A stretch of DNA of 23,763 bases from Bacteroidota bacterium (GTDB lineage: Bacteria > Bacteroidota > Bacteroidia > Bacteroidales > VadinHA17), in assembly GCA_023430725.1 (NCBI GenBank), contig JAEYZD010000051.1, forward strand, positions 1 to 23,763. The letters run 5' to 3'. Below are positions 7,868 through 16,357 of this stretch, piece by piece (positions within the stretch are counted from its first letter, which is position 1; each line of letters starts with the position of its first letter). The position numbers and the translations under genes were made by a program. The notes under the pieces are model-generated. The model did not search any database. It worked only from the letters and a program-made list of their open reading frames with translations, and was not told the DNA's origin.

Positions 7868-9409
7868 ATGAAATCAATCAAATACATATCCACAGTGCTG
7901 GCAGCATCTCTTTTATCAGGCTTTGGGTCTTACGCGCAGGATTATTCAGCGAACATATTTGAAGGTCATGCGGACGTAGGGTCATGCGCTCTGAAGGGCG
8001 ATCTTCAATTCATTCCGCAGACGCAGGAATACATTCTGACCGGATCGGGTGACAACATCTGGTTTGGCTCAGACCAGTTCCATTTTGCATGGAAAAAGAT
8101 GAAGGGCGATTTTATCCTGACTGCTGATGTAAGCTTCATCGGTGAGGGCAAGCATGAGCACAGGAAGGCCGGGTGGATGATCCGGCAAGACCTTGACCCG
8201 GACTCTCCACATGTCAGCGGCACTGTGCACGGCGATGGTCTCACCTCGCTGCAATACCGTGTCGGCATGGGAGCCGAGACCTTCGAGCGCAGATCACCAC
8301 TGTCAGCCCCGGATGTAATTCAGCTTGAAAGAAAAGGGGACATGTTCATTTTTTCAGCCGCAGAAAGGGGGAAGCCATTTGACACAGTTATGATCAGGCA
8401 GGCAGCCCTTACCGGGGATGTCTTTGCCGGACTCTTCATCTGTTCTCATGACAACACGGTCAGAGAGAGTGTCCGTTTCACCAATTTACGGATCACCAGG
8501 CCCGCATGGCCCGGCCTGGTGCCATACCGTGACTACCTGGGGAGCAACCTTGAAATACTGGACCTGGAGACAGGCCTTCGACGGGTAGTCTTCCAGGCTC
8601 CCAATTCAATACAGGCACCAAACTGGACCCCTGACGGCAAATACCTGATATACAACAGTGAAGGACTGCTGTACAGGTTTGACATTGAGACCGGGAAACC
8701 GAATGTCATTGATTCAGATTTTGCATCAGCCAACAACAATGACCATGTTCTATCGTTCGACGGCAGCATGCTTGGCATCAGCCACCACGTGGCAGAAGAG
8801 GGAAACCGGTCAATCATTTTTGTCATGCCGGCCGGCGGAGGCCAACCTGAGCGCATCACGGCAAATGGTCCCTCCTATCTTCACGGCTGGTCACCTGACG
8901 GCCGGTACCTTACATATACCGCAGAGCGAAACGGTGAATATGACATCTATAAAATCTCCGTGAGCGATAAGAAAGAGATCAGGCTCACCGATGCCCCCGG
9001 GCTGGATGACGGGTCTGAGTATTCACCTGACGGGAAGTATATCTACTTCAACTCTGTCCGCACCGGCACGATGAGGCTCTGGAGGATGAAGCCTGACGGA
9101 TCGGATCAGGAACAGGTCACTTTCGACGGATATAATGACTGGTTCCCGCATTTATCACCGGACGGGAAGCAGATTGTTTTCCTCTCCTTCATGCCTGAGG
9201 TAAGAGCTGATGATCATCCGTTTTACAAACATGTCTATATCAGGAGAATAATTATCCCCGAAGCAGATTCCGGCCGGCAGGACTTTGAAGCCTTAACGCC
9301 TGAGGTAATTGCTTATCTTTACGGCGGACAGGGCACCATCAACGTTCCAAGCTGGTCTCCTGATGGGAAAAAGGTTGCATTTGTAAGCAACTCCGGTCCG
9401 ACCGAATGA
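7868..9409 (+). CDS. Secreted PD40/TolB-like beta-propeller protein with N-terminal lectin-like domain
   Basis: The 513-residue protein has a signal peptide ending about GSYAQ (24). Residues ~28-215 (GDNIWFGSDQFHFAWKKMKG, GWMIRQDLDPDSPHVSGTVH, FAGLFICSH) resemble a concanavalin-like beta-sandwich of the DUF1349 type. From ~225 to the end at least four PD40 (TolB-like) blades follow, each with the signature xxWSPDGKxxxx: NWTPDGKYLIY, GWSPDGRYLTY, EYSPDGKYIYF, HLSPDGKQIVF and SWSPDGKKVAF. It is not orthologous to TolB itself, which lacks the N-terminal domain. Probably periplasmic, binding a carbohydrate or protein. It lies 17 bases after an ABC permease and 4 bases before the acetyltransferase-deacetylase fusion. 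Confidence 0.87.
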   Translation: MKSIKYISTVLAASLLSGFGSYAQDYSANIFEGHADVGSCALKGDLQFIPQTQEYILTGSGDNIWFGSDQFHFAWKKMKGDFILTADVSFIGEGKHEHRKAGWMIRQDLDPDSPHVSGTVHGDGLTSLQYRVGMGAETFERRSPLSAPDVIQLERKGDMFIFSAAERGKPFDTVMIRQAALTGDVFAGLFICSHDNTVRESVRFTNLRITRPAWPGLVPYRDYLGSNLEILDLETGLRRVVFQAPNSIQAPNWTPDGKYLIYNSEGLLYRFDIETGKPNVIDSDFASANNNDHVLSFDGSMLGISHHVAEEGNRSIIFVMPAGGGQPERITANGPSYLHGWSPDGRYLTYTAERNGEYDIYKISVSDKKEIRLTDAPGLDDGSEYSPDGKYIYFNSVRTGTMRLWRMKPDGSDQEQVTFDGYNDWFPHLSPDGKQIVFLSFMPEVRADDHPFYKHVYIRRIIIPEADSGRQDFEALTPEVIAYLYGGQGTINVPSWSPDGKKVAFVSNSGPTE

Positions 9410-9413
9410 CCTT

Positions 9414-11168
9414 ATGATAAGAATAAGAAAAATAACCAATCCCTTTCACGAGGCCAACATAAGGAAGATTGAGGCTGTGAAGGAGATCCTGCGAAAGCAG
9501 TTTCCGGCCATCAGTGAAAAGAAAATCGGTGAGCTTGAGACTCAGTTTGTCAATCCTCTCCGGAAGAAGTACCAGACAGCTGTTTTCGTTGCTGAGGATA
9601 TTCACGAGACAGTGAGGGCGTTTGCTGTCCTTCTGTATATGCCTGACCTGCAGTTCTGTTATCTCGATTACATTGCCGCTTCGCCCGACAGCTCCTCGTC
9701 GGGACTGGGAGGAGCGCTTTATGAAAGGATAAGGGAAGAGGCTGTTTCGGTGGATGCCGTCGGCCTTTTCTTCGAGTGCCTGCCGGATGACCCGGCGCTC
9801 TGCAAGGATCCGTCTGTGCTGGAGCAGAACCGCAAGAGGCTTGCCTTTTACGAACGGTTCGGGGCAAGGCCTCTGGCAAATACCCTTTACGAGACACCCG
9901 TCAGGCCTGAAGATGACTGTCCCCCATACCTGGTATTTGACGGACTGGGCCGTCGTGAGACTGTCTCAGCCGGCGAGGCCCGCGGGATTGTCATGGCAAT
10001 ACTTGAAAGAAAATATGGCGATTATTCAGGGGCTGATTACAACAACATGGTTGTCAGTAGTATAACTGATGACCCTGTGAAAATAAGGGCACCCAGATAT
10101 ACCCGTAAAAAAGTCAGTATGGAGAGTCCTGCTGCATTGCCGGAGAAGAAGAAAATCTGGCTTGCAGTGAACGACCGCCATTCCATTCATCATGTCAGGG
10201 AGCGGGGTTATGTGGAATCGCCCGTCAGGGTAAAAAGCATACTGAGGGAGCTGGATAAAAGCGGGTTGTTCAGGACAGGCAAGATCAGGGAGTATCCTGA
10301 CAGGCACATACTTGACGTGCATGACAGCAACTACTTTAACTATTTCAGGAAAGTCAGCCAGAGCATTCCAAAAGGGCAGTCGGTCTACCCGTATGTCTTT
10401 CCTCTGAGGTATGCCGCCAGGGCGCCAAAAGATCTGTCTGTCAGGGCGGGCTATTACTGTTTCGACACCTTCACCCCTCTCAACCAGGAGGCTTTTCTTG
10501 CTGCCCGGTGGGGTGTCAACTGTGTCATGAGTGCAGCAGACGAGCTGCTGGCAGGGACACGTTACGCATATGTTCTGACCAGGCCGCCGGGGCATCACAC
10601 CGAGCGGTCTGTTTTCGGCGGGTTCTGCTACTTCAACAACTGTGCGATTGCCGCCCATTACCTGAGCCGCAGCGGCAGGGTGGCCATACTTGACATCGAC
10701 TATCATCACGGCAACGGACAGCAACAGATATTCTACGGGAGAAAAGATGTGCTTACCCTCTCCATACACGGGCATCCCTCATTTGCATATCCCTATTTCT
10801 CGGGATTTGAGGAGGAGAAGGGCGAGGACGAGGGCCTTGGCTTCAATCTCAACTTCCCGCTACCGGAGAAGGTGACACATGAACAGTATGTTAAGGTTCT
10901 TTCGCGTGCACTAAATATTATCAGAAAATTTAAACCTGATTACCTGATAGTTGCGCTTGGCCTTGATCCCGCCAAGGGTGATCCGACCGGGACATGGAGT
11001 TTTACACACAGCAACTTCGCGGCAAACGGGGAGATGATTGGCAGCCTGAAGCTGCCGACACTTGTGGTTCAGGAAGGGGGTTACCGGAACCAGTCGCTCG
11101 GCATCAATGCCAGGGCTTTTTTCACAGGTCTGCACAGGGCACATAACGGTAAAAACCCAAAGAAATGA
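9414..11168 (+). CDS. Fusion of GNAT-like acetyltransferase and HDAC/acetylpolyamine amidohydrolase
   Basis: The 584-residue protein has no signal peptide. Residues ~1-180 resemble a GNAT acetyltransferase: a strand with YIAASPDSSSSGLGGALYER (acetyl-CoA loop Gly97-Gly100) and RLAFYERFGARPL at ~142-154, the usual end of the fold. Residues ~248-575 are an arginase-deacetylase-fold zinc deacetylase: RPPGHH at 390-395, GGFCYFNN at 402-409, DIDYHHGNG at 427-435 (zinc ligands Asp429 and His431), ALGLD with third ligand Asp518, and EGGY with catalytic Tyr557. The IHGHPSFAYPYFSGFEEEKG segment and EGGY favour acetylpolyamine amidohydrolases over histone deacetylases. All active-site residues are intact. 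The usual length is ~310-340, so the N-terminal domain accounts for the excess. It starts 4 bases after the PD40 gene and overlaps the next gene by 4. Substrate unknown. Confidence 0.88.
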   Translation: MIRIRKITNPFHEANIRKIEAVKEILRKQFPAISEKKIGELETQFVNPLRKKYQTAVFVAEDIHETVRAFAVLLYMPDLQFCYLDYIAASPDSSSSGLGGALYERIREEAVSVDAVGLFFECLPDDPALCKDPSVLEQNRKRLAFYERFGARPLANTLYETPVRPEDDCPPYLVFDGLGRRETVSAGEARGIVMAILERKYGDYSGADYNNMVVSSITDDPVKIRAPRYTRKKVSMESPAALPEKKKIWLAVNDRHSIHHVRERGYVESPVRVKSILRELDKSGLFRTGKIREYPDRHILDVHDSNYFNYFRKVSQSIPKGQSVYPYVFPLRYAARAPKDLSVRAGYYCFDTFTPLNQEAFLAARWGVNCVMSAADELLAGTRYAYVLTRPPGHHTERSVFGGFCYFNNCAIAAHYLSRSGRVAILDIDYHHGNGQQQIFYGRKDVLTLSIHGHPSFAYPYFSGFEEEKGEDEGLGFNLNFPLPEKVTHEQYVKVLSRALNIIRKFKPDYLIVALGLDPAKGDPTGTWSFTHSNFAANGEMIGSLKLPTLVVQEGGYRNQSLGINARAFFTGLHRAHNGKNPKK

Positions 11169-12025
11169 AGAAACCGATATTTACAATGACCGGGATAAAG
11201 CGTTACCTGCTGGTGGCCGGCATATTGCTGGTTGCCGTGGTACTTCTTGCAAACAAGCTGGTAGTCTGGGGGGCTGCATTCATTGCTGCCGGGCTGATAA
11301 TACTGGGCATACAGCAGCTCATCCTGCTTAATGTCAAGGTATCAAAGTTCGAGGACAACATCTCCGGCCTGGAGGAGAAGAACCAGGGACTGGCGAAGAT
11401 GAACGAGAAACTGATGGAGGAGAATGCCTTCCTGAAGGAGCGGCATTTCCAGATAACGCAGATCAAGAGCATACTGGAGATGAACCTCTTCGAGATAGAC
11501 ACACGGTTCAAGCGTACCGTCAACCGGACGGAGATGCTCAACGACCGTGAGATCCGGCATATCGGCAGCCTTGGTGTTTCGCTCAAGGCGAAGTACGGCA
11601 TCGATCTCAAGGAACTGAGATTCAAATACCTGCCTGAAAGTGATGAGCTTATCGTTGCCAATATCAACCCGCGGTTTCTCTCTTTTGGCAACCGTAAGCT
11701 TGAGTGGGAGTTCTTTGAGACGCTGGAGTACAGGAGACAGTTGCCCCTAACGGTTAAGAGGTGGATGACCAGTGATGACCTGGCAGAGAAGGCAGACAAA
11801 CTCAAGGAGGAGATCCGTCTTGAGACGGAGAATTCTCTGGAGAGCGGACCGGAAGAGTTTGCATGGATCATGGAACCGATCAGGGAAAACGTCGAGAATA
11901 CAATCAGGATAATGTTCAGGGGTATCTGCAGCAATATCCGAATTGCGGAACTGGCTGACAAAAGTTTCGTGCCACTGGAAGGAATCAGGCTTGAAAAACT
12001 GGAAGAACAAAAGAAACTCAAATAG
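11165..12025 (+). CDS. Membrane-anchored coiled-coil protein of unknown function
   Basis: I do not recognise a named family with confidence. The 286-residue protein has two adjacent membrane helices (about 12-30 and 33-55), then a heptad-rich coiled coil (about 57-100, rich in E, K, L and N), then a soluble alpha/beta region. In that region LKAKYGIDLKELRFKYLPES followed by ELIVANINPRFLSF and a charged helix (ADKLKEEIRLETENSLESG) resembles the layout of DUF4230 proteins, a weak inference. It ends with a highly charged helix. Both termini are probably cytoplasmic (hairpin anchor). Its start overlaps the fusion gene's stop by 4 bases (ATGA), so the two are likely made together, and the GH97 gene starts 7 bases after its stop. 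It may tether a partner to the inner membrane. Confidence 0.8.
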   Translation: MKKPIFTMTGIKRYLLVAGILLVAVVLLANKLVVWGAAFIAAGLIILGIQQLILLNVKVSKFEDNISGLEEKNQGLAKMNEKLMEENAFLKERHFQITQIKSILEMNLFEIDTRFKRTVNRTEMLNDREIRHIGSLGVSLKAKYGIDLKELRFKYLPESDELIVANINPRFLSFGNRKLEWEFFETLEYRRQLPLTVKRWMTSDDLAEKADKLKEEIRLETENSLESGPEEFAWIMEPIRENVENTIRIMFRGICSNIRIAELADKSFVPLEGIRLEKLEEQKKLK

Positions 12026-12032
12026 ATTTTTA

Positions 12033-13982
12033 ATGATAAAACTTTGTTTTGCAGCCCTCGTGATGACAGCAGTCATCTCAGGCTGTACCTCTGCAGAAAA
12101 AACCATAATGACAGGTCCGGACGGCAGCATAAAGGTGGCGCTTAACCTGAACAAAGAGGGGCAGCCTCTCTATACGGTAACGTACCGTGACACAGCTGTG
12201 ATCTCCGAAGGTTTTCTGGGGATTGTCAGAAGTGATGCTGATTTCTCTTCGGGTCTGAGGCTTGATTCGGTATCAGGGCCGGAGGAGGTGAGCGAGAGTT
12301 ATACTCTTCTGCATGGCAAGAAAAAAGATGCAAAATACAGTGCGTTGAGACATACGGCACACCTCTCCTCTTCCACGGGTGAGGCAATGGATATTATCTT
12401 TCAGGTCTCTGATGACGGGTTTGCTTTCTGTTACAGGTTCCCCGGCGCATCTGAAGAGATGAAGCAGATCACAGAGGAAAAGAGCTCGTTCGGTTTCGCA
12501 GAGGGTACCCTTGCATGGATTCAGCCCAGGGCTCCGTCCAAATCTGGATGGAACCAGACCAATCCTTCATATGAGGAGAACTATCTGATGGAGGTGGCGC
12601 TGTCAACGGTTGCAACTGACACAAACGGATGGGTCTTCCCTGCCCTGTTCCGTTCGGGCAATTGCTGGGTGAATCTGACTGAGAGCTGGCCTGACCGCAA
12701 TTACTGCGGCAGCCACCTGGCAAAAGGGACCGGGGCCAACGAGATGGTTATTTCTTTCCCTGAATCCACTGAGGGTTACACAGGTGGCTCAGTTTTGCCG
12801 GAATCAAAACTCCCGTGGCAGACACCGTGGCGGATAGTGACACTGGGCAGCACCCCCGGTGTCATAGCTGAGTCAACACATGGCACTGACCTAGCTCTTC
12901 CGCCAGAAGAAGGCGATTTCAGTTATGTCAGACCCGGGAGAGCTGCCTGGAGCTGGGCACTGATGAAGGACAGGTCTGTCAACTATGAAACGCAGAAGCG
13001 GTTTATTACATATGCCGCAGAGATGGGCTGGGAATACTGCCTCATTGATGTCAACTGGGACGAAACAATTGGCTGGGAAAAGATAGCCGATCTGGCCCGG
13101 CTGGCCGAAGAGAAAAAGGTAGGTCTGATAATGTGGTACAACTCTGCTGGCGACTGGAACACTGTCACATATCATCCGAAGGACCGGCTTCTGACACCAG
13201 AGTCAAGGGAGGAGGAGTTCAGCAGGCTGGAGAGTCTTGGTATAAAAGGAATCAAGGTCGACTTTTTCGGCGGTGACGGCCAGTCGATGATGGATTACTA
13301 CCAGGATATCCTTGCCGATGCCCAGCGGCACAGGTTGGTTGTCAACTGTCACGGATCGACCCTGCCGCGCGGTCTGCACCGTACCTGGCCCAATCTTGTC
13401 TCCATGGAAGCAATAAGAGGATTCGAATTTGCCACCTTTGACCAGGCAACTGCGGACCTCGTTGCTTCAAAGGGCACAATGCTTGCATTTACACGCAATG
13501 CGTTTGATCCCATGGATTTCACCCCGGTTTGCTTCACGGAGTACGATAATTTTGAACGCGTTACCGGCAACGGTGCCGAACTGGCCCTTGCTGTTCTGTT
13601 TCTCTCGGGGGTGCAGCATTATGCCGAGACTCCGAAAGGGATGGCAACTGTTCCTGACTACGTAAGGGAGATGATGAGCGAGATACCGGTGAGCTGGGAT
13701 GAGACCATGTTTATTGACGGTTACCCAGGCAGATATATCGTACTTGCACGAAGATCAGGAGATGACTGGTATGTTGCCGGTGTGAATGCCGGGGAAGATA
13801 CTATCAGACTAAATCCGGACCTGCCATTTGCTGACGGCATCTCAGGAACTGTAGTTACCGAAGGAGAGACACTCCGGTCATTCTCGCAGGGTACGATCAC
13901 TCCTGACCAATCAGGCACGGTAAGCGTTCAAATAATGCCAAACGGCGGCTTTGTTATCAGGTTTGAGAAACCTGCACTTTAA
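12033..13982 (+). CDS. Glycoside hydrolase family 97 lipoprotein, retaining type
   Basis: Starting at the ATG at 12033, the protein has 649 residues and a lipoprotein signal peptide ending ISGC (Cys18). An in-frame ATG at 11943 lies inside the upstream gene and would bury the signal, so it is rejected. The N-terminal super-sandwich domain is followed by the (beta/alpha)8 catalytic domain with GRAAWSWALMKDRS, AAEMGWEYCLIDVNWDE, GIKVDFFGGDGQSMMDYY and NCHGSTLPRGLHRTWPN. Asp410 in KVDFF fits the nucleophile position of retaining GH97 alpha-galactosidases, where inverting SusB-type enzymes lack that Asp. The acid/base may be Glu459 or Glu466. Expected substrates are alpha-galactosides or similar, by family. 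It sits 11 bases before a GH95 gene. Confidence 0.92.
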   Translation: MIKLCFAALVMTAVISGCTSAEKTIMTGPDGSIKVALNLNKEGQPLYTVTYRDTAVISEGFLGIVRSDADFSSGLRLDSVSGPEEVSESYTLLHGKKKDAKYSALRHTAHLSSSTGEAMDIIFQVSDDGFAFCYRFPGASEEMKQITEEKSSFGFAEGTLAWIQPRAPSKSGWNQTNPSYEENYLMEVALSTVATDTNGWVFPALFRSGNCWVNLTESWPDRNYCGSHLAKGTGANEMVISFPESTEGYTGGSVLPESKLPWQTPWRIVTLGSTPGVIAESTHGTDLALPPEEGDFSYVRPGRAAWSWALMKDRSVNYETQKRFITYAAEMGWEYCLIDVNWDETIGWEKIADLARLAEEKKVGLIMWYNSAGDWNTVTYHPKDRLLTPESREEEFSRLESLGIKGIKVDFFGGDGQSMMDYYQDILADAQRHRLVVNCHGSTLPRGLHRTWPNLVSMEAIRGFEFATFDQATADLVASKGTMLAFTRNAFDPMDFTPVCFTEYDNFERVTGNGAELALAVLFLSGVQHYAETPKGMATVPDYVREMMSEIPVSWDETMFIDGYPGRYIVLARRSGDDWYVAGVNAGEDTIRLNPDLPFADGISGTVVTEGETLRSFSQGTITPDQSGTVSVQIMPNGGFVIRFEKPAL

Positions 13983-13993
13983 ATTCAGAACCG

Positions 13994-16357
13994 ATGAGAA
14001 AAAACATACTGAACCTGGTGATTTTCCTTGTAGCAGCCACTGGCTGTGATATGCTTAATAAAACTCCCGGAGATAACCTCCTCTGGTATGACAAACCCGC
14101 ATCGGAGTGGACCGAAGCCCTTCCGGTAGGGAACGGCCGTCTGGGGGGAATGCTCTACGGTGATCCGGCCGTTGAGCATCTGCAGGTGAATGAGGAGTCG
14201 CTCTGGGGTGGAGTCAAGGTTCCCAATAACAACCCCGGTGCGCTGGAGAACCTGCCCCGGATCAGGAAGCTTATTCTTGAAGGGAGCATTCCGGAAGCCT
14301 ATGAGCTTGCTGAAAAGCATCTGGCCGGGATACCGGGAAAAACATGGTCATACCAGACCGTTGGAGACATCTTCTTCAGGTTTGCTGACACTGCTGCCAC
14401 GGTGACTGATTACCGCCGGGAGCTGGATCTTTCGACCGGTATTGCCTCGGTCAGCTTCAAAAGAGACGGGAAAAAAGTTGAGTATGAAGTCTTCGTGCCT
14501 GCACGGGAGGATCTGATTGTCATCACAATGAAGTCACAGGAAGAGGGAGGGCTGGACATGGAGATCATGATGACACGGCCTCAGGATGCTGATATAACAG
14601 TCTCTGAAAACAGGATTGACATGGAGGGGCAGGTGGTTGACCCGGTTGACCCAGAGAGAGGACCGTCTGGTGAGCACATGAAATTTTATGCATCACTGAT
14701 TATAACAAACTGTGACGGTATCCTGACCCCCGGGGAAAACAGCCTTGGCTATTCAGGAGGGAAGGAGATCACACTATTTTTCAATGCCCACACGGACTAC
14801 AATATTGATTATCTGAACTTTGACAGAGCAATTGACCCGCGAAAGGAATGCACGGAGGCCATCAGCAAGGCATCATGGACATCGATGAGTCAGATACGTA
14901 ACGGACATAAGACCGAGCATTCATCCATGTTCAACAGGGTGAAGCTCTCGCTGGGCGGCGATCCGGCACTTAACGAGATCCCAACAGATGAGAGACTGAG
15001 GAGGTTTCAGGCGGGGGAGGATGATCCGGGACTTATTGCCACATACTTTCAGTACGGACGTTACCTGTTGATGGGATCATCTCGTTATCCGGCACGACTG
15101 CCTGCCAATCTTCAGGGCATTTGGAACAAGGACATAAACGCACCGTGGAACTCGGATTATCACACAAATATCAACCTTCAGATGAACTACTGGCCGGCTG
15201 AAATGTGCAATCTGACCGAAACTACAGAGCCGCTGACACGTTTTATGGAGAAAATAACCGGTCCGGGAAGTGTCACAGCACGTGATACTTACGGTGCGAA
15301 GGGGTGGACTTTGCACCACACCACTGATGCCTTCGGCAAGACCGCGGTGCTTGACGGAGTTTACTGGGGAATGTTTCCCCTGGGGGGAGCCTGGATGACG
15401 CTTCCGTTATGGGAACACTATGAATTTACAAATGATACGGCATACCTGCGTGAGCATGCATACCCTGTGATGAAGGGTTCGGCGGAATTCATAAGGACTT
15501 TCCTGGTTCCGGACAGCCGGGGCCTCCTTGTCACGGTCCCCTCCTACTCGCCTGAGAACAGTTACATTGATCCCGTTTCGGGAAAGGAGTTCAAGCTGAC
15601 CTATGCTCCGTCAATGGACAACCAGATCATCCGCGAGGTTCTCGGCAACTGCCGGAAGGCTTCAGCAATCCTTGGTGTTGACCGGGAATGGGCTGACTCG
15701 CTGCAATTCATCCTTGACAGGATCCCTCCCGACAGGGTGGCATCAAACGGTACGATCATGGAATGGATAGAGGAGTTCAAGGAGGCCGAGCCTGGGCACA
15801 GGCACATGTCTCATCTCTTTGCCCTCCATCCGGGCACGCAGATTACCCCGGAGACCCCGGAGCTGTATGCTGCAGCGCGCCGCACGCTTGAGCGGCGTCT
15901 TGAGAACGGCGGAGGACATACCGGCTGGAGCAGGGCATGGATAATCAACTTCTACGCAAGACTGCATGACGGAGATGAGGCGTACAAACATCTCAGGCAG
16001 CTTCTTGAGAAATCTACGCTGCCAAACCTCTTTGATAACCACCCCCCTTTCCAGATCGACGGCAATTTCGGCGGTACCGCCGGTATAGCCGAGATGCTTC
16101 TCCAGAGCCAGAACGGGGTGGTGCAGATACTCCCTGCTCTTCCTGCAGCATGGCCCGAAGGAGAAGTATCAGGATTGAAGGCCAGGGGTAACTTCGAGGT
16201 CGGGATAGCGTGGACCGGAGGCTACGCCACCCGTATCACCGTGAAGTCGCTCTCGGGAGCGCCCCTGGAAATGACCTACAGCGGAAACGAAATCCGGATG
16301 GAGACTGAAAAAGGGATCACCTACAATTTTGACAGCGATCTGAAATGGACAAAGTGA
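13994..16357 (+). CDS. Glycoside hydrolase family 95 lipoprotein (alpha-L-fucosidase/alpha-L-galactosidase type)
   Basis: The 787-residue protein starts with a lipoprotein signal peptide ending AATGC (Cys18). The GH95 N-terminal motif WYDKPASEWTEALPVGNGRL is clear, as are HTNINLQMNYWPAEMCNLTE (Asn392 and Asn394, matching the activating Asn pair of AfcA), IMEWIEEF with Glu590 at the expected general acid position, HRHMSHLFALHPG, and FQIDGNFGGTAGIAEMLL with Asp689 at the general base position. Length agrees with the family. Known activities are inverting alpha-1,2-L-fucosidase and alpha-L-galactosidase, and I cannot choose between them. It follows GH97 by 11 bases, and its 3' end overlaps the methyltransferase gene by 13 bases. 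Confidence 0.94.
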   Translation: MRKNILNLVIFLVAATGCDMLNKTPGDNLLWYDKPASEWTEALPVGNGRLGGMLYGDPAVEHLQVNEESLWGGVKVPNNNPGALENLPRIRKLILEGSIPEAYELAEKHLAGIPGKTWSYQTVGDIFFRFADTAATVTDYRRELDLSTGIASVSFKRDGKKVEYEVFVPAREDLIVITMKSQEEGGLDMEIMMTRPQDADITVSENRIDMEGQVVDPVDPERGPSGEHMKFYASLIITNCDGILTPGENSLGYSGGKEITLFFNAHTDYNIDYLNFDRAIDPRKECTEAISKASWTSMSQIRNGHKTEHSSMFNRVKLSLGGDPALNEIPTDERLRRFQAGEDDPGLIATYFQYGRYLLMGSSRYPARLPANLQGIWNKDINAPWNSDYHTNINLQMNYWPAEMCNLTETTEPLTRFMEKITGPGSVTARDTYGAKGWTLHHTTDAFGKTAVLDGVYWGMFPLGGAWMTLPLWEHYEFTNDTAYLREHAYPVMKGSAEFIRTFLVPDSRGLLVTVPSYSPENSYIDPVSGKEFKLTYAPSMDNQIIREVLGNCRKASAILGVDREWADSLQFILDRIPPDRVASNGTIMEWIEEFKEAEPGHRHMSHLFALHPGTQITPETPELYAAARRTLERRLENGGGHTGWSRAWIINFYARLHDGDEAYKHLRQLLEKSTLPNLFDNHPPFQIDGNFGGTAGIAEMLLQSQNGVVQILPALPAAWPEGEVSGLKARGNFEVGIAWTGGYATRITVKSLSGAPLEMTYSGNEIRMETEKGITYNFDSDLKWTK

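Noticed and set aside
10026..10775. Open frame of 249 codons on the minus strand inside the fusion gene
   Set aside because: It is antisense to the conserved deacetylase motifs and shows no recognisable protein features.
11203..12021. Long open frame (272 codons) on the minus strand, antisense to the coiled-coil gene
   Set aside because: Its product is rich in Ser, Leu and Arg without domain logic, as expected from the reverse complement of a Glu/Lys-rich coiled coil, and the plus-strand gene has coupled start and membrane anchor.
11943..12032. Upstream in-frame ATG for the GH97 gene
   Set aside because: It lies inside the preceding gene and would add 30 charged residues before a clear lipoprotein signal peptide, so the ATG at 12033 was chosen.
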